This document shows positions 17,832 through 25,589 of a stretch of 40,536 nt of DNA, one piece after another (the first letter of the stretch is position 1; each line of letters opens with the position of its first letter). The notes below the pieces were generated by a model that was not told the origin of the DNA, did no database searches, and saw only the letters and a program-made list of their open reading frames with translations. Origin of the DNA: Planctomycetota bacterium (lineage in GTDB: Bacteria; Planctomycetota; SZUA-567; JAKLDR01); contig JAKLDR010000003.1 in assembly GCA_022703445.1 (NCBI GenBank), positions 100,407 to 140,942 of the forward strand, given 5' to 3'. A program made the position numbers and the translations under genes.

Positions 17832-18028
17832 GCCGCCGTGCTCGCAACGGGGCCAAGCTCTTCCAGAGGAGATCGAGACATGCGATGGATGATCTGCCGT
17901 TCAGCCTTCGAATCGGCGATACCGAGCATCTTGGCCGCCCTTCGGGCGCTCTGGCGCACCTTCGGCGGAAGGTTGCCGGCCTCGAGGCTGGTCCCCGTGC
18001 CAGTTAGAATCGCCACGGGTTCGGCCAT
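17828..18028 (-). CDS. Possible small ORF or HTH-like gene remnant between the repeat copies
   Basis: A 66-codon minus-strand frame fills the 199 bp between the two repeat copies. The translation has a helix-turn-helix-like stretch, ARRAAKMLGIADSKAERQII, resembling the Fis-type segment of the activator at 10609 ([17 protein letters not shown]). There is no ribosome binding site before the ATG, codon ends are less GC-biased than in nearby genes, and the stop overlaps the beta-helix stop. It could be a decayed fragment of a regulator gene or a chance frame. Confidence 0.25.
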   Translation of the reverse strand: MAEPVAILTGTGTSLEAGNLPPKVRQSARRAAKMLGIADSKAERQIIHRMSRSPLEELGPVASTAA

Positions 18029-18030
18029 TT

Positions 18031-18133
18031 CGCGCCCAAGGTCTTCGCCCTGGCCGCCGGACCGCACACCCGGATCGTGGTCGGGCGGGAGGCCAACGTC
18101 CTGATCGACAGGATCGCGGTCGAGAAACGCTAG
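18031..18133 (+). pseudogene. 103-bp direct repeat, copy 2: remnant 3' end of a beta-helix gene paralogue
   Basis: The sequence is about 94% identical to the last 103 bp of the gene ending at 17831, and the matching frame ends in the same Arg-TAG (VEKR and stop). No matching coding sequence precedes it, so only the tail of a former second copy remains, or the tail was duplicated alone. The changes keep the frame open (for example Leu to Arg, Lys to Arg). Its stop overlaps the minus-strand stop of the double hydrolase gene. Confidence 0.75.
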
Positions 18134-20034
18134 CGGCCCGCGGTCAGAAACTGCCCGGCCGCGGCACACTGGCTCGGGCATACGCCCGCCCAGGGCCGCC
18201 CGGCCGCGGCCAGCCAGTCCAACAGCATGCCGGCCAGCCGCTCGGGGCAGCCCGGCATGACGAAGTTGTGATCTGCGCCCGGCACGGTCTGCAGGCGCAG
18301 TCCGTCCGCTCCGCCCGGCGGGGCCGCGCGCAGGTCCGGCAGGGCGGCCTCCAGTTGCTGCCGCCCTTCCCCTTCGGCGAACACGCAGAACACTGGAATC
18401 TCGCTGGCGAGCACCTGTCCGAGAGCCGCCAACATCTCCAGGTTGGCATCGTCACCGAGATGCCTTAGGAACCGGTCCCGGTGGCCGGCCGGGCCGCCGC
18501 CCACGGGCCTGAGCGACCGCACAACCTGCTGCCGGAGGTGCTTGGCCCTGGCCCGGAGGAAGCGCAGCGCGCGCCAGACGGCCAGCAGGGGAAGCGTGCT
18601 CTGCCGGAGCGAGAGCATCCCCGCCCAGGGGAGCCGCCGCCACCCGCGGGAATGCGGGGCCGGCTGCGGGGGGCCGTCGAAGTGCAGGCGCAGCTCCAGC
18701 GGAGCGATCCCGGCAACCCGGCGATCCCCGGCCGCGGCGAACACGGCTGTGACCGCCCCGCCGCAGAGCCCGGTGAGCACGTTCGGGGCCGGGCCCAGCT
18801 CTCCGTCCAGGAAACTCATGGCCGCCAGGACGTCGGGCACCAACAGCCCCCGCTGAATCCTGGCGAAGCACTCGGCCACGCTGGTGACGTCGATCTCGCC
18901 GGAGCTGTCGCCGATCCCGCGGGGATCGAAACGCAGGGTTGGCCAGCCGGCCGCGGCCAGCGTCCGGGCCAGGCCGGAGTAGAACACGGCTGAACGGGGG
19001 GTCTCCCCGGCCGCCAGCATCAGCACCCTGGGCCGCCCCGCCGCCGGGCTGGCCGGCAGGTGCAGGACGCCCCAGACCATCCGGCCGTCGACGGGAAAGC
19101 CCACGGGCTTCTCGCGGATGCCGCCGCACTCGGGCCCCCTGACAACCTCCGCGGCTTCCGGCACGGCGGCGGGCAAAAGCAGGGGCCTGGTCTCGGGGCC
19201 GGCGGCCGCCCCGATCCAGCGCAGGGTCTTGCCGAAGAGCTCCGGCGGCCGCCACAGATACTGCCTGGTCCTCATCCAGACCAGGGGCGCCTCGGCCGTC
19301 TCCAGGCTGGCCTCTCCCCGCGCGGCGAAGGCCCGCCTGAGCTCCTCAAGCTCGCGCCTGGGCGAGCCGCCTGCATTCGGGTTGACCTGGACGATGAGCA
19401 CCCGGGCGGCCGCCTGCCGGGCGCAGCGCCCGGGCGTGACCACGGCCAGGGAGTTGTACATGGCCGCCCTGAGCGGGAAGCCGTCGACCAGAACTTGGCC
19501 GCCAGCGGCCAGTTCCCCGCGGATCGCGTCCCGGGACCAGTGGCGGACGCCGGCGTGGGCCAGTTCGTTGGCCATGGTGACGCGCAGCAGCTGGTCGCGG
19601 TAGGCCCGGCCGTCGGTCACCGGCTCCCACAGGACCAGCCGGCTGACGCCCCCCATCCTGGCGGCAGCCAGGGCCGCAAGGCTGCCGCCCAGCCGGAGCC
19701 CCAGGAGCCCGCCGCAGGGCGCCCCGGTCCAGCGCTCGAGCTCGGCGACGGCCGAGGCGACGTCATCGAGGTGGTAGCCGGCGTTGAAATCCTCGAACCG
19801 CCCGTAGCTGTCTCCGGTGCCGCGGTAGTCAAAACGCAGCACCGGATAGCCGTGCCGGCAGAGTTCCCGCGCCCACTCCACCAGCAGGCGGTGGGAGTTG
19901 TTGCGCTCGACCCCGAAGGCGCTGCAGAGGACCCAGCCCGGCCCCCGGGCCGGGGACGCCGCGGGGCGGTGCAGGACGCCGAAGATGGCGGCGCCCTCGC
20001 CGAAGTAGAAGGGGTGCTCGGTCGGGCCGGTCAT
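18130..20034 (-). CDS. Fused double alpha/beta hydrolase (exosortase A-associated hydrolase 2 plus hydrolase 1 type)
   Basis: A 634-residue protein with two alpha/beta-hydrolase domains. Domain 1 (~8-290) has LRFDYRGTGDS and a nucleophile elbow G112-L-R-L-G116 where the usual Ser is Arg, as I recall for exosortase A-associated hydrolase 2. Domain 2 (~320-610) has LRFDPRGIGDSSG, elbow G-L-C424-G-G with Cys as possible nucleophile, and a late GADHNFV supplying the His, like hydrolase 1. In the loci I know these are two separate ~270-residue proteins; here they are one chain. The ATG overlaps the previous stop as ATGA. It is the last gene of the minus-strand operon. Probable role: removing or transferring an acyl group on a lipid or glycan intermediate. 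Confidence 0.8.
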   Translation of the reverse strand: MTGPTEHPFYFGEGAAIFGVLHRPAASPARGPGWVLCSAFGVERNNSHRLLVEWARELCRHGYPVLRFDYRGTGDSYGRFEDFNAGYHLDDVASAVAELERWTGAPCGGLLGLRLGGSLAALAAARMGGVSRLVLWEPVTDGRAYRDQLLRVTMANELAHAGVRHWSRDAIRGELAAGGQVLVDGFPLRAAMYNSLAVVTPGRCARQAAARVLIVQVNPNAGGSPRRELEELRRAFAARGEASLETAEAPLVWMRTRQYLWRPPELFGKTLRWIGAAAGPETRPLLLPAAVPEAAEVVRGPECGGIREKPVGFPVDGRMVWGVLHLPASPAAGRPRVLMLAAGETPRSAVFYSGLARTLAAAGWPTLRFDPRGIGDSSGEIDVTSVAECFARIQRGLLVPDVLAAMSFLDGELGPAPNVLTGLCGGAVTAVFAAAGDRRVAGIAPLELRLHFDGPPQPAPHSRGWRRLPWAGMLSLRQSTLPLLAVWRALRFLRARAKHLRQQVVRSLRPVGGGPAGHRDRFLRHLGDDANLEMLAALGQVLASEIPVFCVFAEGEGRQQLEAALPDLRAAPPGGADGLRLQTVPGADHNFVMPGCPERLAGMLLDWLAAAGRPWAGVCPSQCAAAGQFLTAGR

Positions 20035-21041
20035 GGAACCACGCCTGCTTCCAGCCCGAGCTTTCCGGCGACCGCCTCAGCCTGCTCGATGCTGCCCAGG
20101 TCCTCGAGTTTGGCCAGGCCCTCGGCCCGGCTCATGAATCCGCCCCGGACCAGCCCGGCGATCTCGAACGCATAGGGATGAAAGCCGAACTGCCGCAGAT
20201 GGAGCCGGGTGGCCAGCAGATTGAGCCGGCAGTTGGTGGAGTTGCCGTCGGTGTCGGCCGGCGGCTTCCAGCCCAGGACGGCGATGGCCGCGAGGATCTT
20301 CCTCTCGTCGTAATCGAGAAAGGACAGCGGGTTGGCGCTGTACGGGTAATCGGACAATCCCGTCAGGGACAGCTCGTCCAGCAGGTAATCGTGCAACTCG
20401 TCGCCGGCGATGGCGGCCAGCGGCGCCAGCCGCGACTCCTGCATCTCCCGGACCATGGCCGCGTTCAGACGGAAGAGGCCGGCCCGCGGCGGCGCCTGTC
20501 CCGGAGACCAGCCGTAGGCCAGGATGGGGATCTGCTTCTCGATGGCGAGCTTGAGAAAGATGCCCTTGGCCAGCCCCATGCAGACGTTGCAGACCGGGCT
20601 GGCGCGCGCGATCGCCCTGGCCGGAAACGGGTTCTCGACGGCCACGGCGGCGAACAGCTTGCGCAGGAACTCGATCCGCGGCTTGACGATGAGGTGCTCG
20701 GTGTCCAGGGCCTCCACGGTGCGCCGGGCGTTGTCGAAGGCCGCGGGGCTGAGGAAGCCGTTGTCGAAGGTCACCGCCAGGACCCTCAGCCCGTACTTTC
20801 GGCGCAGCAGCATGAGCGTGTAGGTGCTGTCCTTGCCGCCGCTGTAGGCCATTAGACAGTGGTGGCCGCTCCGGCCGCGGACCTGCCCGACCAGCTGCTC
20901 GAACCGGTCCCGGGTGCGTTTCCTGACGGCCTGGTCATCGGTGCCCGCCGGCCGGGCCCGGCAGAAAGCACACTGGCCGCCGGGGTCGAGGTCGCTTCCG
21001 GGGAAGGTCTCCGGCAGGACGCACCGCTGGCAGAGCGTCAT
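20031..21041 (-). CDS. N-acetyl sugar amidotransferase (WbpG/PseA-like PP-loop enzyme)
   Basis: A 336-residue ATP-pyrophosphatase. The N-terminus has a zinc-type pair of CxxC motifs (C4-x2-C7 and C24-x2-C27, MTLCQRCVLPETFPG); the PP-loop SGGKDS is at 67-72. Later CNVCMG and YGWSPGQAPPR match the N-acetyl sugar amidotransferase family, which turns an acetamido group on a nucleotide sugar into an acetamidino group with ATP and ammonia. A 3-acetamido-sugar pathway is encoded at the start of this window and could supply the substrate. The start was set at the ATG after GAGGAAGGAAGC; it overlaps the acyl ligase stop (ATGA). Ammonia-supplying partners (HisH/HisF-like) are not seen in the window. 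Confidence 0.87.
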   Translation of the reverse strand: MTLCQRCVLPETFPGSDLDPGGQCAFCRARPAGTDDQAVRKRTRDRFEQLVGQVRGRSGHHCLMAYSGGKDSTYTLMLLRRKYGLRVLAVTFDNGFLSPAAFDNARRTVEALDTEHLIVKPRIEFLRKLFAAVAVENPFPARAIARASPVCNVCMGLAKGIFLKLAIEKQIPILAYGWSPGQAPPRAGLFRLNAAMVREMQESRLAPLAAIAGDELHDYLLDELSLTGLSDYPYSANPLSFLDYDERKILAAIAVLGWKPPADTDGNSTNCRLNLLATRLHLRQFGFHPYAFEIAGLVRGGFMSRAEGLAKLEDLGSIEQAEAVAGKLGLEAGVVP

Positions 21042-22612
21042 GCTTCCTTCCTCTCCTCGGCGGCGACAAGCCGCCATTCCTCGCGGAGGGCGGCCTTTCT
21101 GATCTTGCCGGTCGAGGTCTTGGGGAGGCTTTCGCGGAAGATCAGGCGCTTGGGGACCTTGTGGCTCTCCAGCCGGCAAGCGGCATGGGACAGCACTTCC
21201 CGCTCGCTGAGCACCGCGCCCTCGGCCAGGACGACGTAGGCGATGACCGCCTCGCCGAGGATCGGGTCGGGCCGGCCCACCACGGCCGCCTCGCGGACCT
21301 GGGGGAGCTCGTAGATGGCGTTCTCAACTTCGCGGGGGCTGACCTTCTCCCCGCGGCTCTTGATGATGTCGTCCTTGCGAGACACGAAGTAGAGGTAGCC
21401 TTCCGCGTCGGCCGTGAAGAGGTCGCCGGTGTAGAGCACCTTCTCCCACGGATACCGGCCGGGCCGCAGTGCCCGGGCGGTCTCCTCCGGACGGTTCCAA
21501 TAGCCGGCCATCACGTTGGAGCCGCGCACGACCAGTTCGCCGACGGTGCCCGGCGGGACCGGCTGGCCCTGCTCGTCCACCACCGTGACCTGCTCATTGG
21601 GCATGCCCCGGCCGACGGAGGTCGGGCGCCGGTCGAGCTCGTCGGGCGGGAGATAGGAGACCCGCTTGCACTCGGTGATCCCGTACATCGAGTAGATGCG
21701 CGCCTTCCTGAAGATGCTCCTGAGCCGGAGGATGTGCGCGGGCGGAAGCGCCGCGGCGGTGTTGGTGACGTAGCGGACGCCGTCGAAACGCCCGCCATGG
21801 AGGTCCTTCATCTGCAGGAGCAGGGCGAAGATGGTCGGGACCCCCGGGAAACCGGTGACCCGCTCCTCGCACACCCGCTGGACGATCTGGAAGGGGAAGG
21901 CGAAGGACTTCTCCAGCACCAGCGTGGCCCCGACCTTGGCGGCCATCAGCAGCTGGTAGAGCCCGTAGTCAAAGGACAGGGGCAGCACGTTGAGGATCAC
22001 GTCCTCCGGGACGTTTTCCAGGTACTGGGTGATCGAGTTGGCCGCCGAGATCATGTTCAGGTGGGTGACCGTGACCCCCTTGGGGAAGCCCGTCGATCCC
22101 GATGTGTAGATGAGCGCCGCCAGGTCCATGTCGATGGCCTGCCGCGCGGGCGGCTCGGACGGGTAGGCCGCCAGGTCGCGGTCGAAGTCGAGCAGCCGCG
22201 GGGAGGGGGCCAGGGGCTGCCCCCCGCCGCAGGAGACCAGCAACTCGACCGAGCCGACGCTCAGGGCGGCCGCCTCCATGGCCCCGTCAGGCTGACGCCC
22301 GAAGATGAAGGCCCGGGCCGCGCAGTCCTCGAGCATGAACCTGACCTTGTCCGGCTTGGTGGCCGGGTTCATGACCACGAAGGCGGCGTCGGCCTTGAGC
22401 GCGCCGAATATCGAAACCGCGCACTCGATCCCGTTCTCGAGGCAGACGGCCACGCGATCCCCGCAGCGGACGCCGCCGTCCCGCAGGGCCCCGGCCAGGC
22501 GGTTCGATCTCCGGTCGAGCTCGGCGTAGGATATGCGCTCGCCGGCCGCGACTATCGCCGTCTTCTCCGGGAACCGCGCCGCGCTGCTAGCTAGGAAGTC
22601 TTGGAGCTGCAT
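21038..22612 (-). CDS. AMP-forming acyl-CoA/ACP ligase (exosortase A-associated type)
   Basis: A 524-residue ANL-superfamily adenylating enzyme. Motifs in order: IYTSGSTGFPKGV (P-loop, ~168-180), YSMYGITECKR (A5), LYTGDLFTAD (A7), RKDDIIKSRGEKVSPREVE (hinge, A8) and the catalytic Lys in LPKTSTGKIRK (A10). Members activate a fatty or other carboxylic acid as acyl-AMP and load it on CoA or a carrier protein. The acyl carrier protein gene overlaps its start by 26 bp, so loading that carrier is the likely job. A ligase of this kind with an ACP is a standard part of exosortase A loci, where its product is unknown. Confidence 0.9.
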   Translation of the reverse strand: MQLQDFLASSAARFPEKTAIVAAGERISYAELDRRSNRLAGALRDGGVRCGDRVAVCLENGIECAVSIFGALKADAAFVVMNPATKPDKVRFMLEDCAARAFIFGRQPDGAMEAAALSVGSVELLVSCGGGQPLAPSPRLLDFDRDLAAYPSEPPARQAIDMDLAALIYTSGSTGFPKGVTVTHLNMISAANSITQYLENVPEDVILNVLPLSFDYGLYQLLMAAKVGATLVLEKSFAFPFQIVQRVCEERVTGFPGVPTIFALLLQMKDLHGGRFDGVRYVTNTAAALPPAHILRLRSIFRKARIYSMYGITECKRVSYLPPDELDRRPTSVGRGMPNEQVTVVDEQGQPVPPGTVGELVVRGSNVMAGYWNRPEETARALRPGRYPWEKVLYTGDLFTADAEGYLYFVSRKDDIIKSRGEKVSPREVENAIYELPQVREAAVVGRPDPILGEAVIAYVVLAEGAVLSEREVLSHAACRLESHKVPKRLIFRESLPKTSTGKIRKAALREEWRLVAAEERKEA

Positions 22613-22892
22613 ACTCGTCCTCCGCCCGGGGGCGGGCGGCTCCTTCCGCGGAGGTGATGCCCTTCCTGCGCAGGTAGGAGCAGATCCGGCTGATGGAATC
22701 GAGGTTCTCGGGGACCAGTTCGGAGTCCTCCACGGTGACGCCGAATCTGCCCTCCAGGAACTGGACCAGCTCGAGCACGCCGGTTGAGTCGATTATGCCG
22801 GACTCGAGCAGCGAGGTGTTCTCGTCAAGCTTCCGGTGCGGCGAGCCCGGGGGGAGGGATTCGCAGACGAACGCGGTGATCACCTGTTGCAT
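22587..22892 (-). CDS. Acyl carrier protein
   Basis: A 101-residue carrier protein. The phosphopantetheine attachment Ser is S36 in LLESGIIDSTGVLELVQF, and the fold continues with FGVTVEDSELVPENLDSI. A basic, Pro/Arg-rich tail of ~25 residues extends past the normal domain. The ATG is preceded by GAGGAGACC. It overlaps the acyl ligase gene downstream and lies 29 bp after the NAD synthase-like gene. It should carry the acyl group made by the neighbouring ligase for transfer by an acyltransferase, perhaps the FemAB-like protein at 4947. Confidence 0.88.
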   Translation of the reverse strand: MQQVITAFVCESLPPGSPHRKLDENTSLLESGIIDSTGVLELVQFLEGRFGVTVEDSELVPENLDSISRICSYLRRKGITSAEGAARPRAEDEYAAPRLPS

Positions 22893-22921
22893 GGCCGTAG
22901 GTCTCCTCAGGCCGCGGGAAA

Positions 22922-23917
22922 TCACGGGCAGACGGCAGCCGGCTCGGCCGCGAGCAGGCTGGGTGGCGCGGTGCGCAGGTGCCAGCTGGCCCGCTTGCGG
23001 GCCTCCAGCTCCCGGAAGGCCCGCGCGGTCTGCTCGGGTTCGAGCCCGAGGGCGGAGGCCGCCTCCTGTGACGTGGCGCCCCCGTTCCAGGCGCAGAGCA
23101 GGCCATCGAGCTGCTCGTAGGGCATGCGGAAGAAGAACTCCTCGTCGCTGACCCCGCCGGACCAGGTGTCCGGCGAAGGCGTCCTCTTGAGGATGTTCGC
23201 GGTCACCCCGAGGTGCCTGGCCAGGGCGAAGACCTGCCCCTTGTAAAGGTGACAGATGGGTTCGAGGTCCACGGCACCATCGCCGTGCTTGACGAAGAAG
23301 CCCTGGTCGAACTCCGGACGGTTGGTCGTTCCGCAGACGGCGTAGTGCAGCCTCTCGGCGTGAAGGTAGAGCTGGATCATGCGGCTGCGCTGCTTCATGT
23401 TCTGGGCGGCGGCCAGTGCGCGGAAGTCCTCCGGCCCCAGCCGGCAGGAGAGGCGCGAGCCGTCCGGCTTCTCCACGGTCAGGGAGTAGACGTTGAGGCC
23501 GTCCCGCCTGAGCAGGTTGGGGGGCAGCGTGATCTTGGTCCGGTCGGTGTCCGGGTTGTAGACGGGACAGATGCGGGTGATGACCCGGGCTTTCTGCTCG
23601 TACACCCCCAGGGCGGAGAGCACCGGGGTCAGGTCGATGTGCAGGGCCTCGATGCCCAGGGCCTGGGCCTGCTCGAGCGCGTAGGGCGTGCTTACCGGGC
23701 TGGACTCCTTCTCGGGGAGCATCAGCCCGAGAACACGCCCCGCGCCGAGCGCCCTGACCGCCAGGGCGGCCACCAGGGCCGAGTCCACCCCGCCGCTCAG
23801 GCCCACCACCACGCCCTTGCGCCGGTACCGGGCGAGGACCTGTTCCCTGATGAAGTCCGCTATTCTTTCGGCCTCTGTCGACGGATCGATGGCGAGCGCG
23901 TTCCTCGGGAAGTCCAC
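22922..23917 (-). CDS. NAD(+) synthase-like PP-loop amidating enzyme
   Basis: A 331-residue NadE-family protein without the glutaminase domain, so ammonia-dependent. PP-loop SGGVDS is at 41-46. CGTTNRPEF, KHGDGAVDLEPI followed by LYKGQV, and TPSPDTW...DEEFFFRMPYEQLD match the NadE active-site blocks. Between ~115 and 180 it has an extra segment (CPVYNPDTDRTKITLPPNLL and onward) not found in the compact ~270-residue enzymes. In this operon, beside an N-acetyl sugar amidotransferase and acyl ligase, it may amidate a sugar or acyl carboxylate rather than make NAD. The GTG start follows CAGGAGGGATG; it lies 4 bp after the PilZ gene stop. Confidence 0.82.
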   Translation of the reverse strand: MDFPRNALAIDPSTEAERIADFIREQVLARYRRKGVVVGLSGGVDSALVAALAVRALGAGRVLGLMLPEKESSPVSTPYALEQAQALGIEALHIDLTPVLSALGVYEQKARVITRICPVYNPDTDRTKITLPPNLLRRDGLNVYSLTVEKPDGSRLSCRLGPEDFRALAAAQNMKQRSRMIQLYLHAERLHYAVCGTTNRPEFDQGFFVKHGDGAVDLEPICHLYKGQVFALARHLGVTANILKRTPSPDTWSGGVSDEEFFFRMPYEQLDGLLCAWNGGATSQEAASALGLEPEQTARAFRELEARKRASWHLRTAPPSLLAAEPAAVCP

Positions 23918-23921
23918 GGGC

Positions 23922-25064
23922 TCATCCCTCCTGGGTGGAATCGGGCCGCATGGCCTGCGGCCGGAAGCAGCCGGCGCCCCGGACCATGCAGGCGCGCACC
24001 CAGGCTTGCTCGCCGTTGTCCGGGAAATGATCGATCCGGCAGTGCAGGCGATGCTCCCCCTCGTACTCGGAGGGCTCGACCAGACGCGGCGTGCAGCCCA
24101 TGGTCAGCGACCGGCTCACGCTGGGGCAGTCAACCTGGATGGCCATGCACAGGGCCTCCTCCGCGATGCGCCTGGCGCTGACCCCGCCGGGCAGCGGCCC
24201 GACCAGCACCAACTCCGCTGGGGATATCTCGCGGGTCAGCCCGAAGCTCGGCCCGCCGTCCACCGGGACCTTGCGCCCGCTGTCCAGGAAGCGGTACTCG
24301 GCCCGGAGCTGTGCGGGGAAGCGCAGCGACTGGCTGGCTGGACGGTCCGAGCCCCAGTCCTGCTGCCCAGCCAGGGCTCCGGTCATGGCCGCCTCGTCGA
24401 ACAGGCCATTCCGGAATGATTCCAGTCCGACGGGGTGCATTCCGCAGAACCCATTCGTCAGAAACGGCTCGAAGCGCTCCGGAGAGGGCATCCCGTTCTG
24501 CAGCAGGATCTCGCCCAGGAAGAGCTTGCCCCGCCCGGCGTCCGGAGGCCCCCCGTTGCCGGCTGGGCCGAAGGCCGGCTGAGCCGCCGCACCCATCGGG
24601 GCCTCGGAATCGGACCGGTTGCTCTCCCACTGGCCGGGCGCGCGACGGCCGGCTTCCGCCGGCTGCCCATCCGTGCGCCAGACGCGCAGCCTGGTCATGG
24701 CCAGCAGGACCAGCACCTTCTTGAGCTGCTCGCGGACCACGGCGTCCAGCCCCAGGAACTTGACACCCACGCCCACCCGCCCGCGGCGGTCCCGCGGGTC
24801 GATCCGGTAGACGATGCTCCAGATCTCGAAGCCCCGGCTCAGGCCCTCCACCTTCAGATGGAACCCCAGCCCGTCGCCGATTCGCAGGGGGAACGGGGTC
24901 TGTTCGGGCCACTCGAAGAGCAGGTGCACACCCCCTTCGCTGATGTCGGCCACCAGCGCCTGGCCGGGCAGGGTGCCGCAGTGCTCGCAGGTGAACCCCA
25001 TGGCGCTGCTCAGCTTGGAGTTCAGGCGCACGCCCCGGCGCCGCTCCTCTCTCGCGTTGATCAT
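23922..25064 (-). CDS. PilZ-domain protein with a second, degenerate PilZ-like region
   Basis: A 380-residue cytoplasmic protein. Residues ~5-120 form a PilZ domain: RRGVR (R9-x3-R13) and D40-I-S-E-G-G45 are the c-di-GMP binding RxxxR and [D/N]xSxxG motifs. A CEHC pair (C26, C29) sits between them. A Gly/Ala/Pro-rich linker and a segment reading KLFLGEILLQNGMPSPERFE follow. Residues ~245-365 resemble a second PilZ barrel whose binding motif is broken (REISPAEL). It heads a six-gene minus-strand operon and has a perfect sigma-54-type promoter about 64 bp upstream. The ATG follows GGGAGGG. It probably links c-di-GMP level to the enzymes encoded behind it. Confidence 0.83.
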   Translation of the reverse strand: MINAREERRRGVRLNSKLSSAMGFTCEHCGTLPGQALVADISEGGVHLLFEWPEQTPFPLRIGDGLGFHLKVEGLSRGFEIWSIVYRIDPRDRRGRVGVGVKFLGLDAVVREQLKKVLVLLAMTRLRVWRTDGQPAEAGRRAPGQWESNRSDSEAPMGAAAQPAFGPAGNGGPPDAGRGKLFLGEILLQNGMPSPERFEPFLTNGFCGMHPVGLESFRNGLFDEAAMTGALAGQQDWGSDRPASQSLRFPAQLRAEYRFLDSGRKVPVDGGPSFGLTREISPAELVLVGPLPGGVSARRIAEEALCMAIQVDCPSVSRSLTMGCTPRLVEPSEYEGEHRLHCRIDHFPDNGEQAWVRACMVRGAGCFRPQAMRPDSTQEG

Positions 25065-25127
25065 GGCCGACCCTCCCGGTTGCGGAACGCCTCGATCTCA
25101 GGACGCACTTCCCCGCGGTTGCCCAGG

Positions 25128-25143
25128 AGCAACGTCCGTGCCA
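25128..25143 (-). promoter_or_regulatory. Sigma-54 promoter of the PilZ-headed operon
   Basis: On the minus strand the site reads TGGCACGGACGTTGCT, an exact match to TGGCACG-N4-TTGCW with GG-N10-GC spacing. The predicted transcript start is about 53 bp before the ATG at 25064. It should drive the six genes down to 18130, all overlapping or closely spaced. Confidence 0.75.
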
Positions 25144-25208
25144 TCTGTCGCTTACTGCCGAGTGCGCTGAGGCGGCGGTGCCTGGGATTGGGGTTACCCA
25201 TCACGAAA

Positions 25209-25309
25209 GACGCAGAAGCCGCGTCAGGCAGCCGGCGGGTGGGCCGCTGTGCCTCATCGATTACGAGGGCGGGCGGCACTCGCCCCTAGCTTTTGGCTTC
25301 AGCTGAAGC
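25209..25309. other. Inverted repeats in the divergent region 25144-25589
   Basis: GACGC-N7-GCGTC (25209-25225), a bulged CAGC/GCTG stem (25229-25249) and a perfect 14-bp palindrome GCTTCAGCTGAAGC (25296-25309) lie between two divergent sigma-54-type promoters. The palindrome is about 67 bp from one and about 153 bp from the other, suitable for a shared activator site. I see no gene in 25065-25589 that I can support. Confidence 0.35.
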
Positions 25310-25375
25310 ACCGGTCCATGGCCAGGGCGCGGACCGCGCCCTCTGAAACGACCGGCCCCACCATTGGACAGCCCG

Positions 25376-25391
25376 TGGCATGGTGCTTGCG
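25376..25391 (+). promoter_or_regulatory. Possible sigma-54 promoter for the CheY-like gene
   Basis: TGGCATGGTGCTTGCG has GG-N10-GC spacing and departs from the consensus at the sixth and last positions. It lies about 200 bp upstream of the GTG at 25590, which would leave a long leader, so it is less convincing than the other sites. Confidence 0.35.
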
Positions 25392-25589
25392 ATTCGCACG
25401 GTGGGAATTGGATGGCTTGAGGAGTTGGCTCGCAACCAGGTTGGGGCGCATAGGCCGTGGCGCGGAGGAGTGAGTACCCCGTGGCGGCAGAGTGATACGG
25501 TGACAGCCGGCAGCGCGAGTCTGCGCCCGGTCGTGCCAAGCTTGGGCCGCGCCTCACCCTGGTCTGTGGATGCCTGAGGAGGGCTGACC

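Noticed and set aside
25190..25260. Possible c-di-GMP (GEMM) riboswitch, because of GGGGTTACCC and GACGCAGAAGCC in the plus strand
   Set aside because: The conserved segments are in the wrong order and the CACGCACAGGGCAAACC-like part is absent; only generic hairpins remain.
25061..25279. A 72-codon minus-strand frame that would overlap the PilZ start by four bases
   Set aside because: It runs through the perfect sigma-54 promoter and most of the leader, has a weak GTG start and resembles no family.
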